64,000 bases of DNA from Flavobacterium noncentrifugens (GCF_900100375.1 NZ_FNEZ01000007.1:62001-126000), one strand, 5' to 3'. Positions 34,081-42,792 are shown, counted from the first letter of the stretch. Notes: generated by a model not told the origin, from the letters alone. Program-made: numbers and translations.

Positions 34081-34785
34081 ATGAGATTAATAATACTTCT
34101 TTTCGTGAATTTTGTTGCGCTTCATACTTCCTTTGCCCAGGAAAACCTCGTTTATTTTTCCGATGCGATCAAAAGCAACATTAAAAAATACAATACCAAA
34201 AGCGACATAGAGTTTGAAAAAGGCAACATTGCTGAAGGCCAGGCGCTTTTCGATTCTTTGGTTCAAAACCGATTAGTAGGTTCGCGATTTGACGATTATT
34301 CGTTTAAAAGCGTCAACAGCCGAAAGGTAAAACTCAGCAAAATGGGCAAGCCGGTTTTCATTATTACGTATGCTTCGTGGTGCGTAATGAATAAAGGTGA
34401 AATTCCCGCACTGAACAAACTCGCTAAGAAATACAATAAAGACCTTCAGATCATTGTGGTTTTCTGGGATATTAAAAACGACATCAAGAAAATTTCGAGG
34501 CAGTTTAATGGAAATATTAAAGTTTGCTACGCCAATGAATCGTATCGAAATGACGCGAAAGTTGTGGCGACTTTAAAGCATACATTGGGATTTCCGACTT
34601 GTTACTTCTTAAACAGCGAACTTGACGTCATCGATATTACGCGCGGCAGCATTCCCGTTTCGAAGAAAACACCGTTTAAAAAAGCAATTGAAATGAATTA
34701 TGTGGTTTTCGATGCGCGTGTTGTGGATTTGCTGGCGAAGAAAGATGCTCCGGTAAAAGAACAGCAATTGGCAACGGTTGATTAA
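34081..34785 (+). CDS. Thioredoxin-fold (TlpA-like) exported protein with one active-site Cys
   Basis: A 234-residue envelope protein. Signal peptide to about residue 20 (LHTSFAQ). The thioredoxin-like domain (about 70-200) shows GKPVFIITYASWCVMNKGEI, where the usual WCxxC becomes W-C101-V-M-N104, so the resolving cysteine is missing; the cis-proline region is LGFPTCYF. It therefore cannot work as a normal dithiol reductase or oxidase, but could bind, act with the extra Cys in FPTC, or have lost redox function. Repeats upstream may control translation. Confidence 0.78.
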   Translation: MRLIILLFVNFVALHTSFAQENLVYFSDAIKSNIKKYNTKSDIEFEKGNIAEGQALFDSLVQNRLVGSRFDDYSFKSVNSRKVKLSKMGKPVFIITYASWCVMNKGEIPALNKLAKKYNKDLQIIVVFWDIKNDIKKISRQFNGNIKVCYANESYRNDAKVVATLKHTLGFPTCYFLNSELDVIDITRGSIPVSKKTPFKKAIEMNYVVFDARVVDLLAKKDAPVKEQQLATVD

Positions 34786-34819
34786 AAAAAGACGTTGATA
34801 TTCTCAACGCCTTTTTTTT
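34786..34819. terminator. Terminator between converging genes
   Basis: GACGTTGA and TCAACGCC pair with one mismatch, flanked by A7 on the left and T10 on the right, so it may work for both the thioredoxin-fold gene and the transglycosylase gene. Confidence 0.7.
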
Positions 34820-35713
34820 TTAATATCCGCTTAACGGAATTTCAATCTGGTATTTTTTCCTGTTTGGATTCAGCAATTTTTTATCGCGAAGCCACGGATT
34901 ATGGATCTTTAAAATTTTGTAATTGATGCCTTGCTGTTTGGCAAAATCGGCTAAATCTACAATTGAGGAGTCAATTTCTACTTTTTTTGTCGGCAGGTTT
35001 TTGTATAATTCTTCAGGTGAAATTGCGAAACCGTATTTTTCAGGTGCTTTCATGATTTCTTTCAACGCCAGAATCCTGAACACATAACGCGACGTTTCTT
35101 CTGTCAAAAGCAAATCATAATAACTCGTGACTTTTTGCATTTCGATTTGTTTGTTCACACCATTTACGCCGCCGTTGTATGAAGCTGCTGCCAAGGTCCA
35201 GTTTCCAAAACGCAGTTTTGCATCGAGCAAATATTTACACGCGGCTTCGGTGGATTTTTCCAGATGATAACGCTCGTCAACCATATCAGTTACTTCCATG
35301 CCGCGCTCTTTTGCCGTTTCAGGCATGAATTGCCAAACACCACGCGCTCCGGCTGGGGAAACGACATTTACGAGTCCGCTTTCAATAACAGCGAGGTATT
35401 TAAAATCATCGGGAACGCCATATTTTGCAAGGATTGGCTCAATAACAGGAAAAGCGCGGTTGGCTCTTTTGATGATCAGCAAAGTCGTCGCGTCCAAATT
35501 GGCATTTACCAGCAATTCGCGTTCGAATCTTTCTTTGACATCAGAAATATTCAGAGGCGTATTTTCTCCTGCAAAGTCAACGCTAACCGGAAAATAACGT
35601 GCCGTCCTTTCGTGTGTGATTTCATTTTTATGTTCGTATGAAGTGCCGTAAATCAACGCACCGCTTGCAATGACGACCGTTGCTATGAGTCCGGTTTTTT
35701 GGATCAGGTTCAT
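34820..35713 (-). CDS. Lytic murein transglycosylase (SLT domain)
   Basis: Cleaves peptidoglycan glycan strands in the periplasm. About 297 residues from the ATG at 35713, chosen because the 15-codon longer frame starts with TTG and disrupts the signal anchor (LIQKTGLIATVVIASGALIYG). The SLT fold (about 90-235) has the catalytic Glu in AVIESGLVNVVSPAGARGVWQF and the later AAASYNGGVNGV. The C-terminal 55 residues resemble a LysM-like binding module (DLADFAKQQGINYKILKIHN). The alpha/beta hydrolase gene lies just upstream. Confidence 0.88.
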   Translation of the reverse strand: MNLIQKTGLIATVVIASGALIYGTSYEHKNEITHERTARYFPVSVDFAGENTPLNISDVKERFERELLVNANLDATTLLIIKRANRAFPVIEPILAKYGVPDDFKYLAVIESGLVNVVSPAGARGVWQFMPETAKERGMEVTDMVDERYHLEKSTEAACKYLLDAKLRFGNWTLAAASYNGGVNGVNKQIEMQKVTSYYDLLLTEETSRYVFRILALKEIMKAPEKYGFAISPEELYKNLPTKKVEIDSSIVDLADFAKQQGINYKILKIHNPWLRDKKLLNPNRKKYQIEIPLSGY

Positions 35714-35760
35714 TTTTCTTTTCTTTAAATAGTTTCGTAAACATACAAAAATTCGCAAAT

Positions 35761-36426
35761 TCAGGCTTTTTCTTCTAGGATTATTTTGGGAAGATTTTCA
35801 TTGAGCCACCGGAATTTATTCAGGATCATGATGTGCGTTCCGTCTTTAACAACGATACAATTTTTAATATATTTCATTGGAAAGACTTCGTCTGCACTTC
35901 CGTGGATGTGAATCACGTTTTCATCGATTTCGCTTCTGTCCCACAAGATCACATTCTGGATCGCCCAAGAAAGATAGCGGTTGTCGCGCACCGACAGGAA
36001 TTTCTCATATAATTTGAGCCGTTGGTTGATTTTTTCCCCGAGTGAAAACTTGGCAAGCGTATCGATTTTATCGGCCAGGTTCTTCGGGAATAACTTATAT
36101 GCTTTTGTCGCTTTTGCCACTTTCATCCGCTTTGGAAACTCGGCGTTGCTCCTGACGCTTGAAATGATGATCACCTTTTTCGGATGAACAAATTTCGAAA
36201 TTTCTTGCACTAAGATTCCGCCAAAAGACACACCGATCAAAACCGGATTTTTGTGAAAGATCTTTTCAGAAATCCGCTTGGCGTAATCGGACAGCAATTC
36301 GTTTTCAAACGGAATTTCCCATTCCAGAAAATGCATGTCAAAAATATCGGGCGAAAGCGCGATCCGTTCAAAAATCGCCGGGCTGGCTGCGAGTCCTGGC
36401 ATAAAATAAACAGGAATTTTCTCCAT
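35761..36426 (-). CDS. Alpha/beta hydrolase
   Basis: A 221-residue cytoplasmic alpha/beta-hydrolase fold protein. PVYFMPGLAASPAIF is the oxyanion-loop region, VLIGVSFGG the nucleophile elbow with Ser as nucleophile, and HIHGSADEVFP / VVKDGTHIMIL the Asp and His regions. There is no lid domain large enough to name a lipase. Ester or thioester substrates are likely but unspecified. It is upstream of the transglycosylase gene with a 47-bp gap and probably shares its transcript. Confidence 0.8.
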   Translation of the reverse strand: MEKIPVYFMPGLAASPAIFERIALSPDIFDMHFLEWEIPFENELLSDYAKRISEKIFHKNPVLIGVSFGGILVQEISKFVHPKKVIIISSVRSNAEFPKRMKVAKATKAYKLFPKNLADKIDTLAKFSLGEKINQRLKLYEKFLSVRDNRYLSWAIQNVILWDRSEIDENVIHIHGSADEVFPMKYIKNCIVVKDGTHIMILNKFRWLNENLPKIILEEKA

Positions 36427-36666
36427 ATTGTTTTAACTAATTGATAACGCCAAACCGTTATATTTTACGAAAATTTATATAAAATCATGCTTGCCAGGAT
36501 ATTATTTATAAAAAACGATAAAGCATTAAGAACCCTGAAGTCATCTTAATAAAACTTAATGTCTCAATGGTTTAAAATTTAGGTGCGCAATGTTTCCAGA
36601 CAGCGTTTAAAATTAATTTTTTCATTCGAAACAAGCCTGTTTCAATCTTTATTTTATCAATAAATT

Positions 36667-37133
36667 ATGACCATGAAATTATTCCCTGCAAATACCCGTG
36701 CCCACACCGATCCTGGTTGGCTTAAAAGCCAATTGTTCGTTTTCATTCAAAAAGGAACGCGAACGATGTTTTGCCTGAAAAAGAAAACGTTGCGCCGAGA
36801 TACAACTAGAAATCATTTGATTTGGTGCATAAAATCAATACCTTTGTGAACGTGGTTTTGCCTGAGGACAAGAACGACGGAAACGCAATCTGGATCTAGC
36901 AGCAGGTGTTTTTTAGTCTTGGAATCTTTGAAACCGGAAAAATCGTAAATTATAAAATCAACATTCCTGGCAACGGAATTTATCTGTTTCTGATCGAGGG
37001 CAAAATTGAAGTTGGCGCGCATGCCTTGCATCAACGCGATGCCATCGGGATTACGGATGCTGAAAATTTCGATCTTTCGATTCATTCACAATCAAAAATA
37101 CTGCTCGTCGAAGTTCCGATGGCATTTAAATAA
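36667..37133 (+). pseudogene. Decayed pirin-family gene
   Basis: Remains of a pirin (cupin) gene. The first frame gives KLFPANTRAHTDPGWLKSQ, matching the pirin N-terminus. After a shifted, degraded stretch, a second frame from about 36843 reads FVNVVLPEDKNDGNAIWI, hits an in-frame TAG at 36897-36899, and continues FFSLGIFETGKIVNYKI, GIYLFLIEGKIEVG and QSKILLVEVPMAFK, matching the C-terminal cupin half. Around 155 codons remain of the usual 230-290, and the metal-binding His cluster of the first cupin is gone. Frameshift, stop and central deletion together make it non-functional. The adjacent GNAT gene is intact. Confidence 0.8.
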
Positions 37134-37135
37134 CT

Positions 37136-37438
37136 ATGGAAGACACTACCACAATGGAAATCAAAGACAATACTTTTTCGAGGCAATTTGAAACTTTTAC
37201 CGATGGTAAAATGGTTTCGGTAGAATATTCGTTCCAGGAGAAAAAGATTTTCCTGACAAAAATCATCGTTCCAGAGAACTTTACCGACGAGGAATTTATT
37301 TCCGATTTGCTAAAAAACATTATGGCAATTGCCATCGAGCGAAAATTAAAAGTTGTTCCGGTTTTGCCAAAAATCGCTGCATTTTTCAGGAAGAATCCGG
37401 TGTATAAAGAGTTGCTTCCTCCGGGAATCAAATTGTAA
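37136..37438 (+). CDS. GNAT-like N-acetyltransferase (YjdJ type)
   Basis: A 100-residue single-domain GCN5-related acetyltransferase of the short NAT class (about residues 8-95; KIIVPENFTDEEFISDLL and ERKLKVVPVLPKIAAFFRKNP, where P-x-x-x-x-x-F is typical of the acetyl-CoA end). It starts 2 bp after the pirin remnant stop and was probably expressed from that gene's promoter; whether it is still transcribed is unclear. A terminator follows. Substrate unknown. Confidence 0.82.
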   Translation: MEDTTTMEIKDNTFSRQFETFTDGKMVSVEYSFQEKKIFLTKIIVPENFTDEEFISDLLKNIMAIAIERKLKVVPVLPKIAAFFRKNPVYKELLPPGIKL

Positions 37439-37445
37439 AATTTAC

Positions 37446-37477
37446 AAACCGTTTCAATAAAATGAAGCGGTTTTTTT
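37446..37477 (+). terminator. Intrinsic terminator
   Basis: AAACCGTTTCA and TGAAGCGGTTT pair (one wobble) and are followed by T7. Confidence 0.85.
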
Positions 37478-37505
37478 ATTTCTGGCAAAATACTACCTTT
37501 ATCAG

Positions 37506-37844
37506 ATGAGTGACGAAACAAATTCAAAAGTTATTTCTTTCTTCGAAAATATCGAACGATATTACGGCTGTACGACCGAAATCACCGAAGGCTTATATTC
37601 AAAATCGGAAGATTTCGACATCAATTTTACTACATGGAATTTATGCGAATTCGAACTAATACGTTCCGCATATAGAAATAAAGGGGCAAGATTGATGATG
37701 GAAGGCGCAAAAATGTACTACGAAATTTCAGCAAGATTAATTATCGATTTTAAGCAGCCTGGACGGCATATTTATGAATTTGTTGAGCAGTACAGCGATA
37801 CGGTTTTCAGGATCACGAAGATTAAATTCCATTCGAAATATTAA
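37506..37844 (+). CDS. Hypothetical protein
   Basis: A 112-residue soluble protein (KVISFFENIERYYGCTTEI, TTWNLCEFELIRSAYRNKG, LIIDFKQPGRHIYEFVEQY) that I do not recognise. There is no signal peptide or membrane segment. The upstream spacer is only 67 bp and contains the previous terminator; TACCTTTA just before the ATG is one base off the -7 consensus and would give a nearly leaderless message. It converges on mtaB. Confidence 0.6.
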   Translation: MSDETNSKVISFFENIERYYGCTTEITEGLYSKSEDFDINFTTWNLCEFELIRSAYRNKGARLMMEGAKMYYEISARLIIDFKQPGRHIYEFVEQYSDTVFRITKIKFHSKY

Positions 37845-37893
37845 GCTGGATGTCAAACGTTTCATATCGAAAAACAGAATAAATGCCTGCCTT

Positions 37894-39258
37894 TTACTGA
37901 TAAAGTGCAGTCATTTGACGTTCGGCATTTAACATTTGACCATTTTGAAATTCCATCCTCACAGCACCGTCATCATCGATTTTAGTCAGTGTAATTTCGT
38001 GCAAAGTATTGACCAATTCCGGATTCCACGGCGTTTTTACCTTGACATAATTTTCGGTGAATCCATGAATGTAGCCTTCTTTATTTTCGCTTTCGAACAA
38101 AACCGTTCTTGAAGTCCCGAGCTGGCTTTCATAAAAAGCGCGGCGTTTTTTAACCGACAATCCGCGCAGCATCTTACTGCGTTTGGCACGGACATTTGCA
38201 GGAACTTCCCCCGGCATCGAAGCGGCTTCGGTATTGTCGCGTTCAGAATACGTGAAAACGTGCAGATAGGAAATATCCAATTCGTTTAAGAAATTGTAGG
38301 TTTCGAGAAAATACTCGTCGGTTTCACCAGGAAATCCAACGATCACATCAACACCGATACACGCGTGCGGCATGACTTCGCGAATCTTCCCTACCCTTTC
38401 TGTATACACTTCGCGCAAATAACGGCGCTTCATTTTCTTTAAAATGTCATTGCTTCCCGATTGCAGCGGAATGTGGAAATGCGGAACGAAAGTGCGGCTT
38501 TTGGAAACAAATTCGATCGTTTCGTTTTTTAGCAGATTGGGTTCGATGGACGAAATCCGCAATCTTTCAATGCCTTCGACTTTGTCGAGTTCCTGAACAA
38601 GTTCCAGAAAAGTATGTTCGTGTTTTTTATTGCCGAATTCGCCTTTGCCATAATCCCCGATATTCACACCGGTAAGTACGATTTCTCGGATGTTTTGCTG
38701 GGAAATTTCCTTTGCATTTTTAAGTACGCTTTCGAGTGCGTCGCTTCGTGAAATGCCACGTGCGAGCGGAATCGTACAATAGGTACATTTGTAATCGCAG
38801 CCGTCCTGGACTTTTAGAAAAGCCCGTGTGCGGTCGCCTATGGAATAACTCCCAACATAAAAATCGGCTTCCGAAATTTCGCAGGAATGCACTTCGCCCA
38901 TATCATTTTTGGACAAATCATGGATGTAATCGGTGATCTTGAATTTTTCGGTTGCTCCTAAAACCAGGTCCACGCCATCAACATCTGCAAGTTCTTCGGG
39001 TTTTAATTGTGCATAACAGCCAACCGCCGCAACAAACGCATTGCTGTTGAGTTTCATTGCTTTTTTAACGACCTGTTTAAATTGCTTGTCGGCATTTTCA
39101 GTTACCGAACAGGTGTTGATCACATAAATATCAGCAATTTCTTCAAAATCGACACGATCAAAACCTTCATCCTGAAAACTGCGCGCTATCGTAGAAGTTT
39201 CTGAAAAATTCAGCTTGCATCCAAGTGTGTAAAAAGCAACTTTTTTTCTGTCTGTCAT
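37894..39258 (-). CDS. mtaB: tRNA (N6-threonylcarbamoyladenosine(37)-C2)-methylthiotransferase
   Basis: Radical-SAM methylthiotransferase that converts t6A37 to ms2t6A37 in tRNA. The 454-residue protein has the N-terminal UPF0004 domain (TLGCKLNFSETS with its first cluster Cys; further Cys in NTCSVTENAD and AAVGCYAQ), the radical SAM cluster motif CDYKCTYC at about 153-160, and a C-terminal TRAM-like domain (GYIHGFTENYVKVKTP). The final QMLNAERQMTALYQ coincides with a dispersed repeat and looks like a non-conserved extension. Upstream is a strong leader hairpin. Confidence 0.93.
   Translation of the reverse strand: MTDRKKVAFYTLGCKLNFSETSTIARSFQDEGFDRVDFEEIADIYVINTCSVTENADKQFKQVVKKAMKLNSNAFVAAVGCYAQLKPEELADVDGVDLVLGATEKFKITDYIHDLSKNDMGEVHSCEISEADFYVGSYSIGDRTRAFLKVQDGCDYKCTYCTIPLARGISRSDALESVLKNAKEISQQNIREIVLTGVNIGDYGKGEFGNKKHEHTFLELVQELDKVEGIERLRISSIEPNLLKNETIEFVSKSRTFVPHFHIPLQSGSNDILKKMKRRYLREVYTERVGKIREVMPHACIGVDVIVGFPGETDEYFLETYNFLNELDISYLHVFTYSERDNTEAASMPGEVPANVRAKRSKMLRGLSVKKRRAFYESQLGTSRTVLFESENKEGYIHGFTENYVKVKTPWNPELVNTLHEITLTKIDDDGAVRMEFQNGQMLNAERQMTALYQ
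37913..37942. repeat. Degenerate copy of the dispersed repeat inside the 3' end of mtaB
   Basis: CATTTGACGTTCGGCATTTA and the bases following align without gaps to the reverse complement of 32848-32875 at 19 of 28 positions, with most differences being transitions. It also shares ACATTTGACC with 1427-1436. It encodes part of the last 15 residues of MtaB. Confidence 0.45.
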
Positions 39259-39270
39259 AATGTTTTCTCG

Positions 39271-39323
39271 TTTCAGGCTTTGGCATCCAAATCATACTGC
39301 CTGAAAATAAGGCGACAAATTTA
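39271..39323 (-). promoter_or_regulatory. mtaB promoter element and structured 5' leader
   Basis: TAAATTTG on the minus strand (39323-39316) fits the -7 element. The leader it would produce is nearly all one hairpin: TTTCAGGC (39306-39299) pairs with GCCTGAAA (39278-39271), and an inner TTTGG/CCAAA stem with an ATG loop (39291-39279) stacks directly on one side, leaving a seven-base bulge on the other. The ATG of mtaB is 12 bases beyond. Could be a cis-regulatory RNA; no known class recognised. Confidence 0.5.
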
Positions 39324-39415
39324 CAGATAAAAATCCAAAAAATAAAAGATTAACATTTATTGCGGCTGTTTAAAATTACATTATTATATTTATCACAACC
39401 TTTAAAACATTTTTT

Positions 39416-42076
39416 ATGAAGAATATTGTCTATCAATGCTTTATCCTAATTCTCGCAGTGAATTTCACCAACGAGATGACGGCACAAACCAAAGATGCCG
39501 CGACACCTGTTTTAGACCGCGAATTGTTTTTTGGAAATCCCGAAATCTCGGCCGGCCAATTGAGCCCCGACGGAAAATGGATTTCTTTCATGAAAGAATA
39601 CGACGGAATCATGAACATCTGGGTGAAACAATTTGATGAACCTTTTGACAAAGCACGTCCTTTGACAAATAGCAAAAGGCCGATGATGGGTTATTTCTGG
39701 ACACGCGACGGAAAATATATTGTTTACGTAAAAGATGAAAACGGTGATGAAAATGTAAATGTTTTTGCGGTTGACCCGATGGCAACAGCAGCCGCTGGCA
39801 GTGTTCCTGCATCACGAAACCTGACACCGTTAAAAGATGTGACCGCGGGGATCAATCTCGTGAGTAAAAAAGATCCCGATATGATGATGGTTTCCATAAA
39901 TGACCGCGACAAATCCTGGCACGATTTGTATCAGTTGCAAATTTCTACAGGAACGTTGACTAAAATGTATGAAAATACCGAAAGAATTACAGGTTATGAT
40001 TTTGATTGGGACGAAAAATTAAGAGTCGTTTCTAAAACTGACGAAAAAGGAAATACGACCATGCTCCGCAAAGACGGTGAAAAATTAGTTCCTTTCTATG
40101 ATACTAGCGTAACCGAGCAAGCTTACATCACCGGCTGGACACCAGACAACAAAAAAGCCTATCTGGTTTCAAATAAAGGCGACCTCAATTTGTCGACTTT
40201 ATTTTTAATCGATCCGGTAACGAAACAAAACACCAAAGTGGAAAGCGATCCGAAAAATAGGGTTGATTTTGGCGGACTTTCGATCAGCGACCTAACGAGG
40301 GAAGTCATCAGCACCAGCTATACAGACGACAAAGAAGTGTATCTGTGGAAAGATGCGGCCTGGGAACAAAATTATAAATTCCTGCAATCGAAATTTCCGG
40401 GGCGCGAGATTGGCTTTCAGAGCATGACCAAAGACGAAAAGAAATTATTAGTTTCTGTTACAGGCGATAAATATGCTCCTGAAGTTTATTTTTTCGATAC
40501 CAATAATAATGAACTGGTGTTGCAATATGTACCAAGGCCGGCTTTGAAAAAAGTAGAGCAGTATTTGGCTCCAATGACTCCGATGCGTTACAAAAGCAGC
40601 GACGGACTTGAAATTCCGGCTTATCTGACCTTGCCTGTCGGAAAAACAGCAAAAAATTTACCTGTTGTAATCCTGGTACACGGTGGGCCAAAAGGGCCAA
40701 GAGACAATTGGGGATACAACTCGATTGCTCAATTTTTAGCGAATCGAGGTTATGCCGTTTTGCAGCCAAACTTCAGGGCAAGCGGCGGATATGGGAAAAA
40801 ATTCCTGAACGGCGGCGACCTGCAATGGGGAAAACTGATGCAGGATGATGTTACCTGGGGCGTGAAATATTTAATCGCCCTAGGCATTGCCAATAAAGAT
40901 AAAGTGGCGATCATGGGCGGAAGTTATGGTGGTTATGCCACGCTTGCCGGCTTGGCTTTTACGCCTAATGTTTATGCCTGCGGTGTTGATATCGTTGGCC
41001 CAAGCAACATTTTTACTTTGCTCGAATCGGTTCCTGCCTATTGGGAAGCTGGAAAAGCAATGTTATACGGAATGGTTGGTGATCCGAACACCGAAGCTGG
41101 AAAAGCAAGCATCAAAGCTGCAAGCCCATTATTTAGCGCCGATAAAATCGTAAAACCTTTATTGATCATCCAGGGCGCAAATGATCCAAGGGTTAAAAAA
41201 GCTGAAGCCGACCAGATCGTAATTGCTTTGCGCGATAAAGGCAAAAAAGTCGAATATCTTTTGGCAGATGATGAAGGCCACGGTTTCCGCAAACCCGTAA
41301 ACAGCATGGCGATGTTTGCCGAAACAGAAAAATTCCTTGCAGGCATTCTCGGTGGAACGTATCAAAAAGAAATGCCTGAAAATGTAGCCAAACGTTTAAA
41401 AGAAATCACGGTTGATGTTTCGAAAGTAACGTACGAATCTAAAAAAGAGATCAAAACGGCAAAAGATTTTCCGGCGATCAACAACACTTTCAAAGCGCAA
41501 ACGGTAAACTACGATTTTACTTTTGAAGTGCAGGGCCAAACCATTCCGATGACGATGACAAGAACCGTTTCCCAAAAAGGGAGCAACTGGAGCGTGAAAG
41601 ATTCGGCTAAAGGAATGATGGGCGAAATCACGGATGAAGCCGAGTTCACGCCAGCAATGGCCATCGTAAGCAGAAACATGACACAAATGGGACAAAGCAT
41701 CCCGATGGCGTTCACAAAAGACAAAATGACGATGGAAATGCAAGGCAAAAAAATGGAAATCCTTTTTACTGGCGCTTACTTTTCTGACGGTGCTGGATTG
41801 GATTACATCATCGCAGGATTGCCTTTAAAACCTGACTATGCACTGGCTTTTGAAATGCCCGATATGACTACAGGAAAAGCAAAGCAGGTGACCTTGAAAG
41901 TTGTTGGAACCGAAAAATTCAACAATGTGGATTGCCTTAAAACAGAAGTCGTTTCGAATGATAATCCGAATGACATCACAACATTATGGATCAACCCAGC
42001 AACTAAAATGGCTGAAAAAACGACACAAGTTGTTCCTGCATTGGGAAATGCAAAAATGACGGTCACAAAAAAATAA
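39416..42076 (+). CDS. S9 family serine peptidase with C-terminal extension
   Basis: Exported prolyl-oligopeptidase/acylaminoacyl-peptidase-like enzyme of 886 residues. Signal peptide to about residue 24, a beta-propeller (about 35-390), and an alpha/beta-hydrolase catalytic domain (about 400-650) with nucleophile Ser503 in MGGSYGGYA, Asp590 in GANDPR and His622 in DEGHGF. Usual members end near residue 640-700; here about 225 further residues form an extra beta-rich domain (NYDFTFEVQGQTIPMTMTR, DCLKTEVVSNDNPNDITTLW) resembling a lipoprotein-like DUF3108 or MucB-type fold. It is transcribed divergently from mtaB and is monocistronic. Confidence 0.9.
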   Translation: MKNIVYQCFILILAVNFTNEMTAQTKDAATPVLDRELFFGNPEISAGQLSPDGKWISFMKEYDGIMNIWVKQFDEPFDKARPLTNSKRPMMGYFWTRDGKYIVYVKDENGDENVNVFAVDPMATAAAGSVPASRNLTPLKDVTAGINLVSKKDPDMMMVSINDRDKSWHDLYQLQISTGTLTKMYENTERITGYDFDWDEKLRVVSKTDEKGNTTMLRKDGEKLVPFYDTSVTEQAYITGWTPDNKKAYLVSNKGDLNLSTLFLIDPVTKQNTKVESDPKNRVDFGGLSISDLTREVISTSYTDDKEVYLWKDAAWEQNYKFLQSKFPGREIGFQSMTKDEKKLLVSVTGDKYAPEVYFFDTNNNELVLQYVPRPALKKVEQYLAPMTPMRYKSSDGLEIPAYLTLPVGKTAKNLPVVILVHGGPKGPRDNWGYNSIAQFLANRGYAVLQPNFRASGGYGKKFLNGGDLQWGKLMQDDVTWGVKYLIALGIANKDKVAIMGGSYGGYATLAGLAFTPNVYACGVDIVGPSNIFTLLESVPAYWEAGKAMLYGMVGDPNTEAGKASIKAASPLFSADKIVKPLLIIQGANDPRVKKAEADQIVIALRDKGKKVEYLLADDEGHGFRKPVNSMAMFAETEKFLAGILGGTYQKEMPENVAKRLKEITVDVSKVTYESKKEIKTAKDFPAINNTFKAQTVNYDFTFEVQGQTIPMTMTRTVSQKGSNWSVKDSAKGMMGEITDEAEFTPAMAIVSRNMTQMGQSIPMAFTKDKMTMEMQGKKMEILFTGAYFSDGAGLDYIIAGLPLKPDYALAFEMPDMTTGKAKQVTLKVVGTEKFNNVDCLKTEVVSNDNPNDITTLWINPATKMAEKTTQVVPALGNAKMTVTKK

Positions 42077-42093
42077 AAAAATTATCAAATCTT

Positions 42094-42125
42094 AAAGGAG
42101 TTGTCTTAACGGCAGCTCCTTTTTA
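42094..42125 (+). terminator. Intrinsic terminator
   Basis: AAAGGAGTTGTC pairs with GGCAGCTCCTTT with wobble pairs, followed by T-rich sequence. Confidence 0.75.
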
Positions 42126-42269
42126 TTTTTATACCAATTGGGAATTCATATATTTGCAATCAACTGAACAAAACTTTCCTTTAAGAATAAAGAAACATTA
42201 AAGCTTTCTTAAATACTTAAAAAAGTAATTTCGTTTTATTATTTTTAAAAACTCAAAATTCAAAACACC

Positions 42270-42731
42270 ATGAAAAATATTTTTACCGCTTTATTGATTG
42301 TCTTTTCATTTGCCGCAAATGCACAAGCACAAAAAATCAAGCCAACCGATTTGCCTGCTGACATCTTTACATTCATACAGGCAAATTTTAAAGAAACGGT
42401 TGTAAAAACAGCTTCGAAAGAAACTAAAAAAAAATCCGGCCTGTCGACTTACAGTATTGTACTTGAAGACAAAACAGAACTTGAGTTTAAAGATTCAGGT
42501 AGCTGGAAAAAAATTGACGGAAAAGGAACTCCGATTCCGGTATCACTTGTTCCTACACCTTTTTGGGATTACATAAAAAAGAATTACCCGCAACAGGAAG
42601 TGACCAAAATTGATAAAGGCCCACAGGAAATCCTGGTTAAATTAGTCAACGGAACTGAATTGGTTTTTAACATCCACGGAAAATTTGTAAGGGTTGAAAA
42701 GGTAGAAGTTATTGAAAATACAGACAAATAA
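42270..42731 (+). CDS. PepSY-like domain periplasmic protein
   Basis: A 153-residue exported protein with signal peptide (TALLIVFSFAANAQA) and two tandem PepSY-like/BLIP-like repeats: TDLPADIFTFIQANFKETVV with SIVLEDKTELEFKDSGSW, then PFWDYIKKNYPQQEVTKID with LVKLVNGTELVFNIHGKF. Family members are small periplasmic proteins of unknown role, sometimes near two-component systems. It stands alone between two terminators. Confidence 0.82.
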   Translation: MKNIFTALLIVFSFAANAQAQKIKPTDLPADIFTFIQANFKETVVKTASKETKKKSGLSTYSIVLEDKTELEFKDSGSWKKIDGKGTPIPVSLVPTPFWDYIKKNYPQQEVTKIDKGPQEILVKLVNGTELVFNIHGKFVRVEKVEVIENTDK

Positions 42732-42749
42732 AAAAAACAATATTCCATA

Positions 42750-42785
42750 AAAAACCACGATTGAAATACGATCGTGGTTTTTTGT
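42750..42785. terminator. Bidirectional terminator
   Basis: AAACCACGAT and ATCGTGGTTT form a perfect 10-bp stem with A-rich and T-rich flanks, between the converging PepSY-like and GlmU-like genes. Confidence 0.88.
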
Positions 42786-42792
42786 TTAAAAA

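Noticed and set aside
36906..37133. Small 76-residue gene starting at GTG
   Set aside because: It is the C-terminal half of the pirin remnant; codons before its start continue the same homology up to an in-frame TAG.
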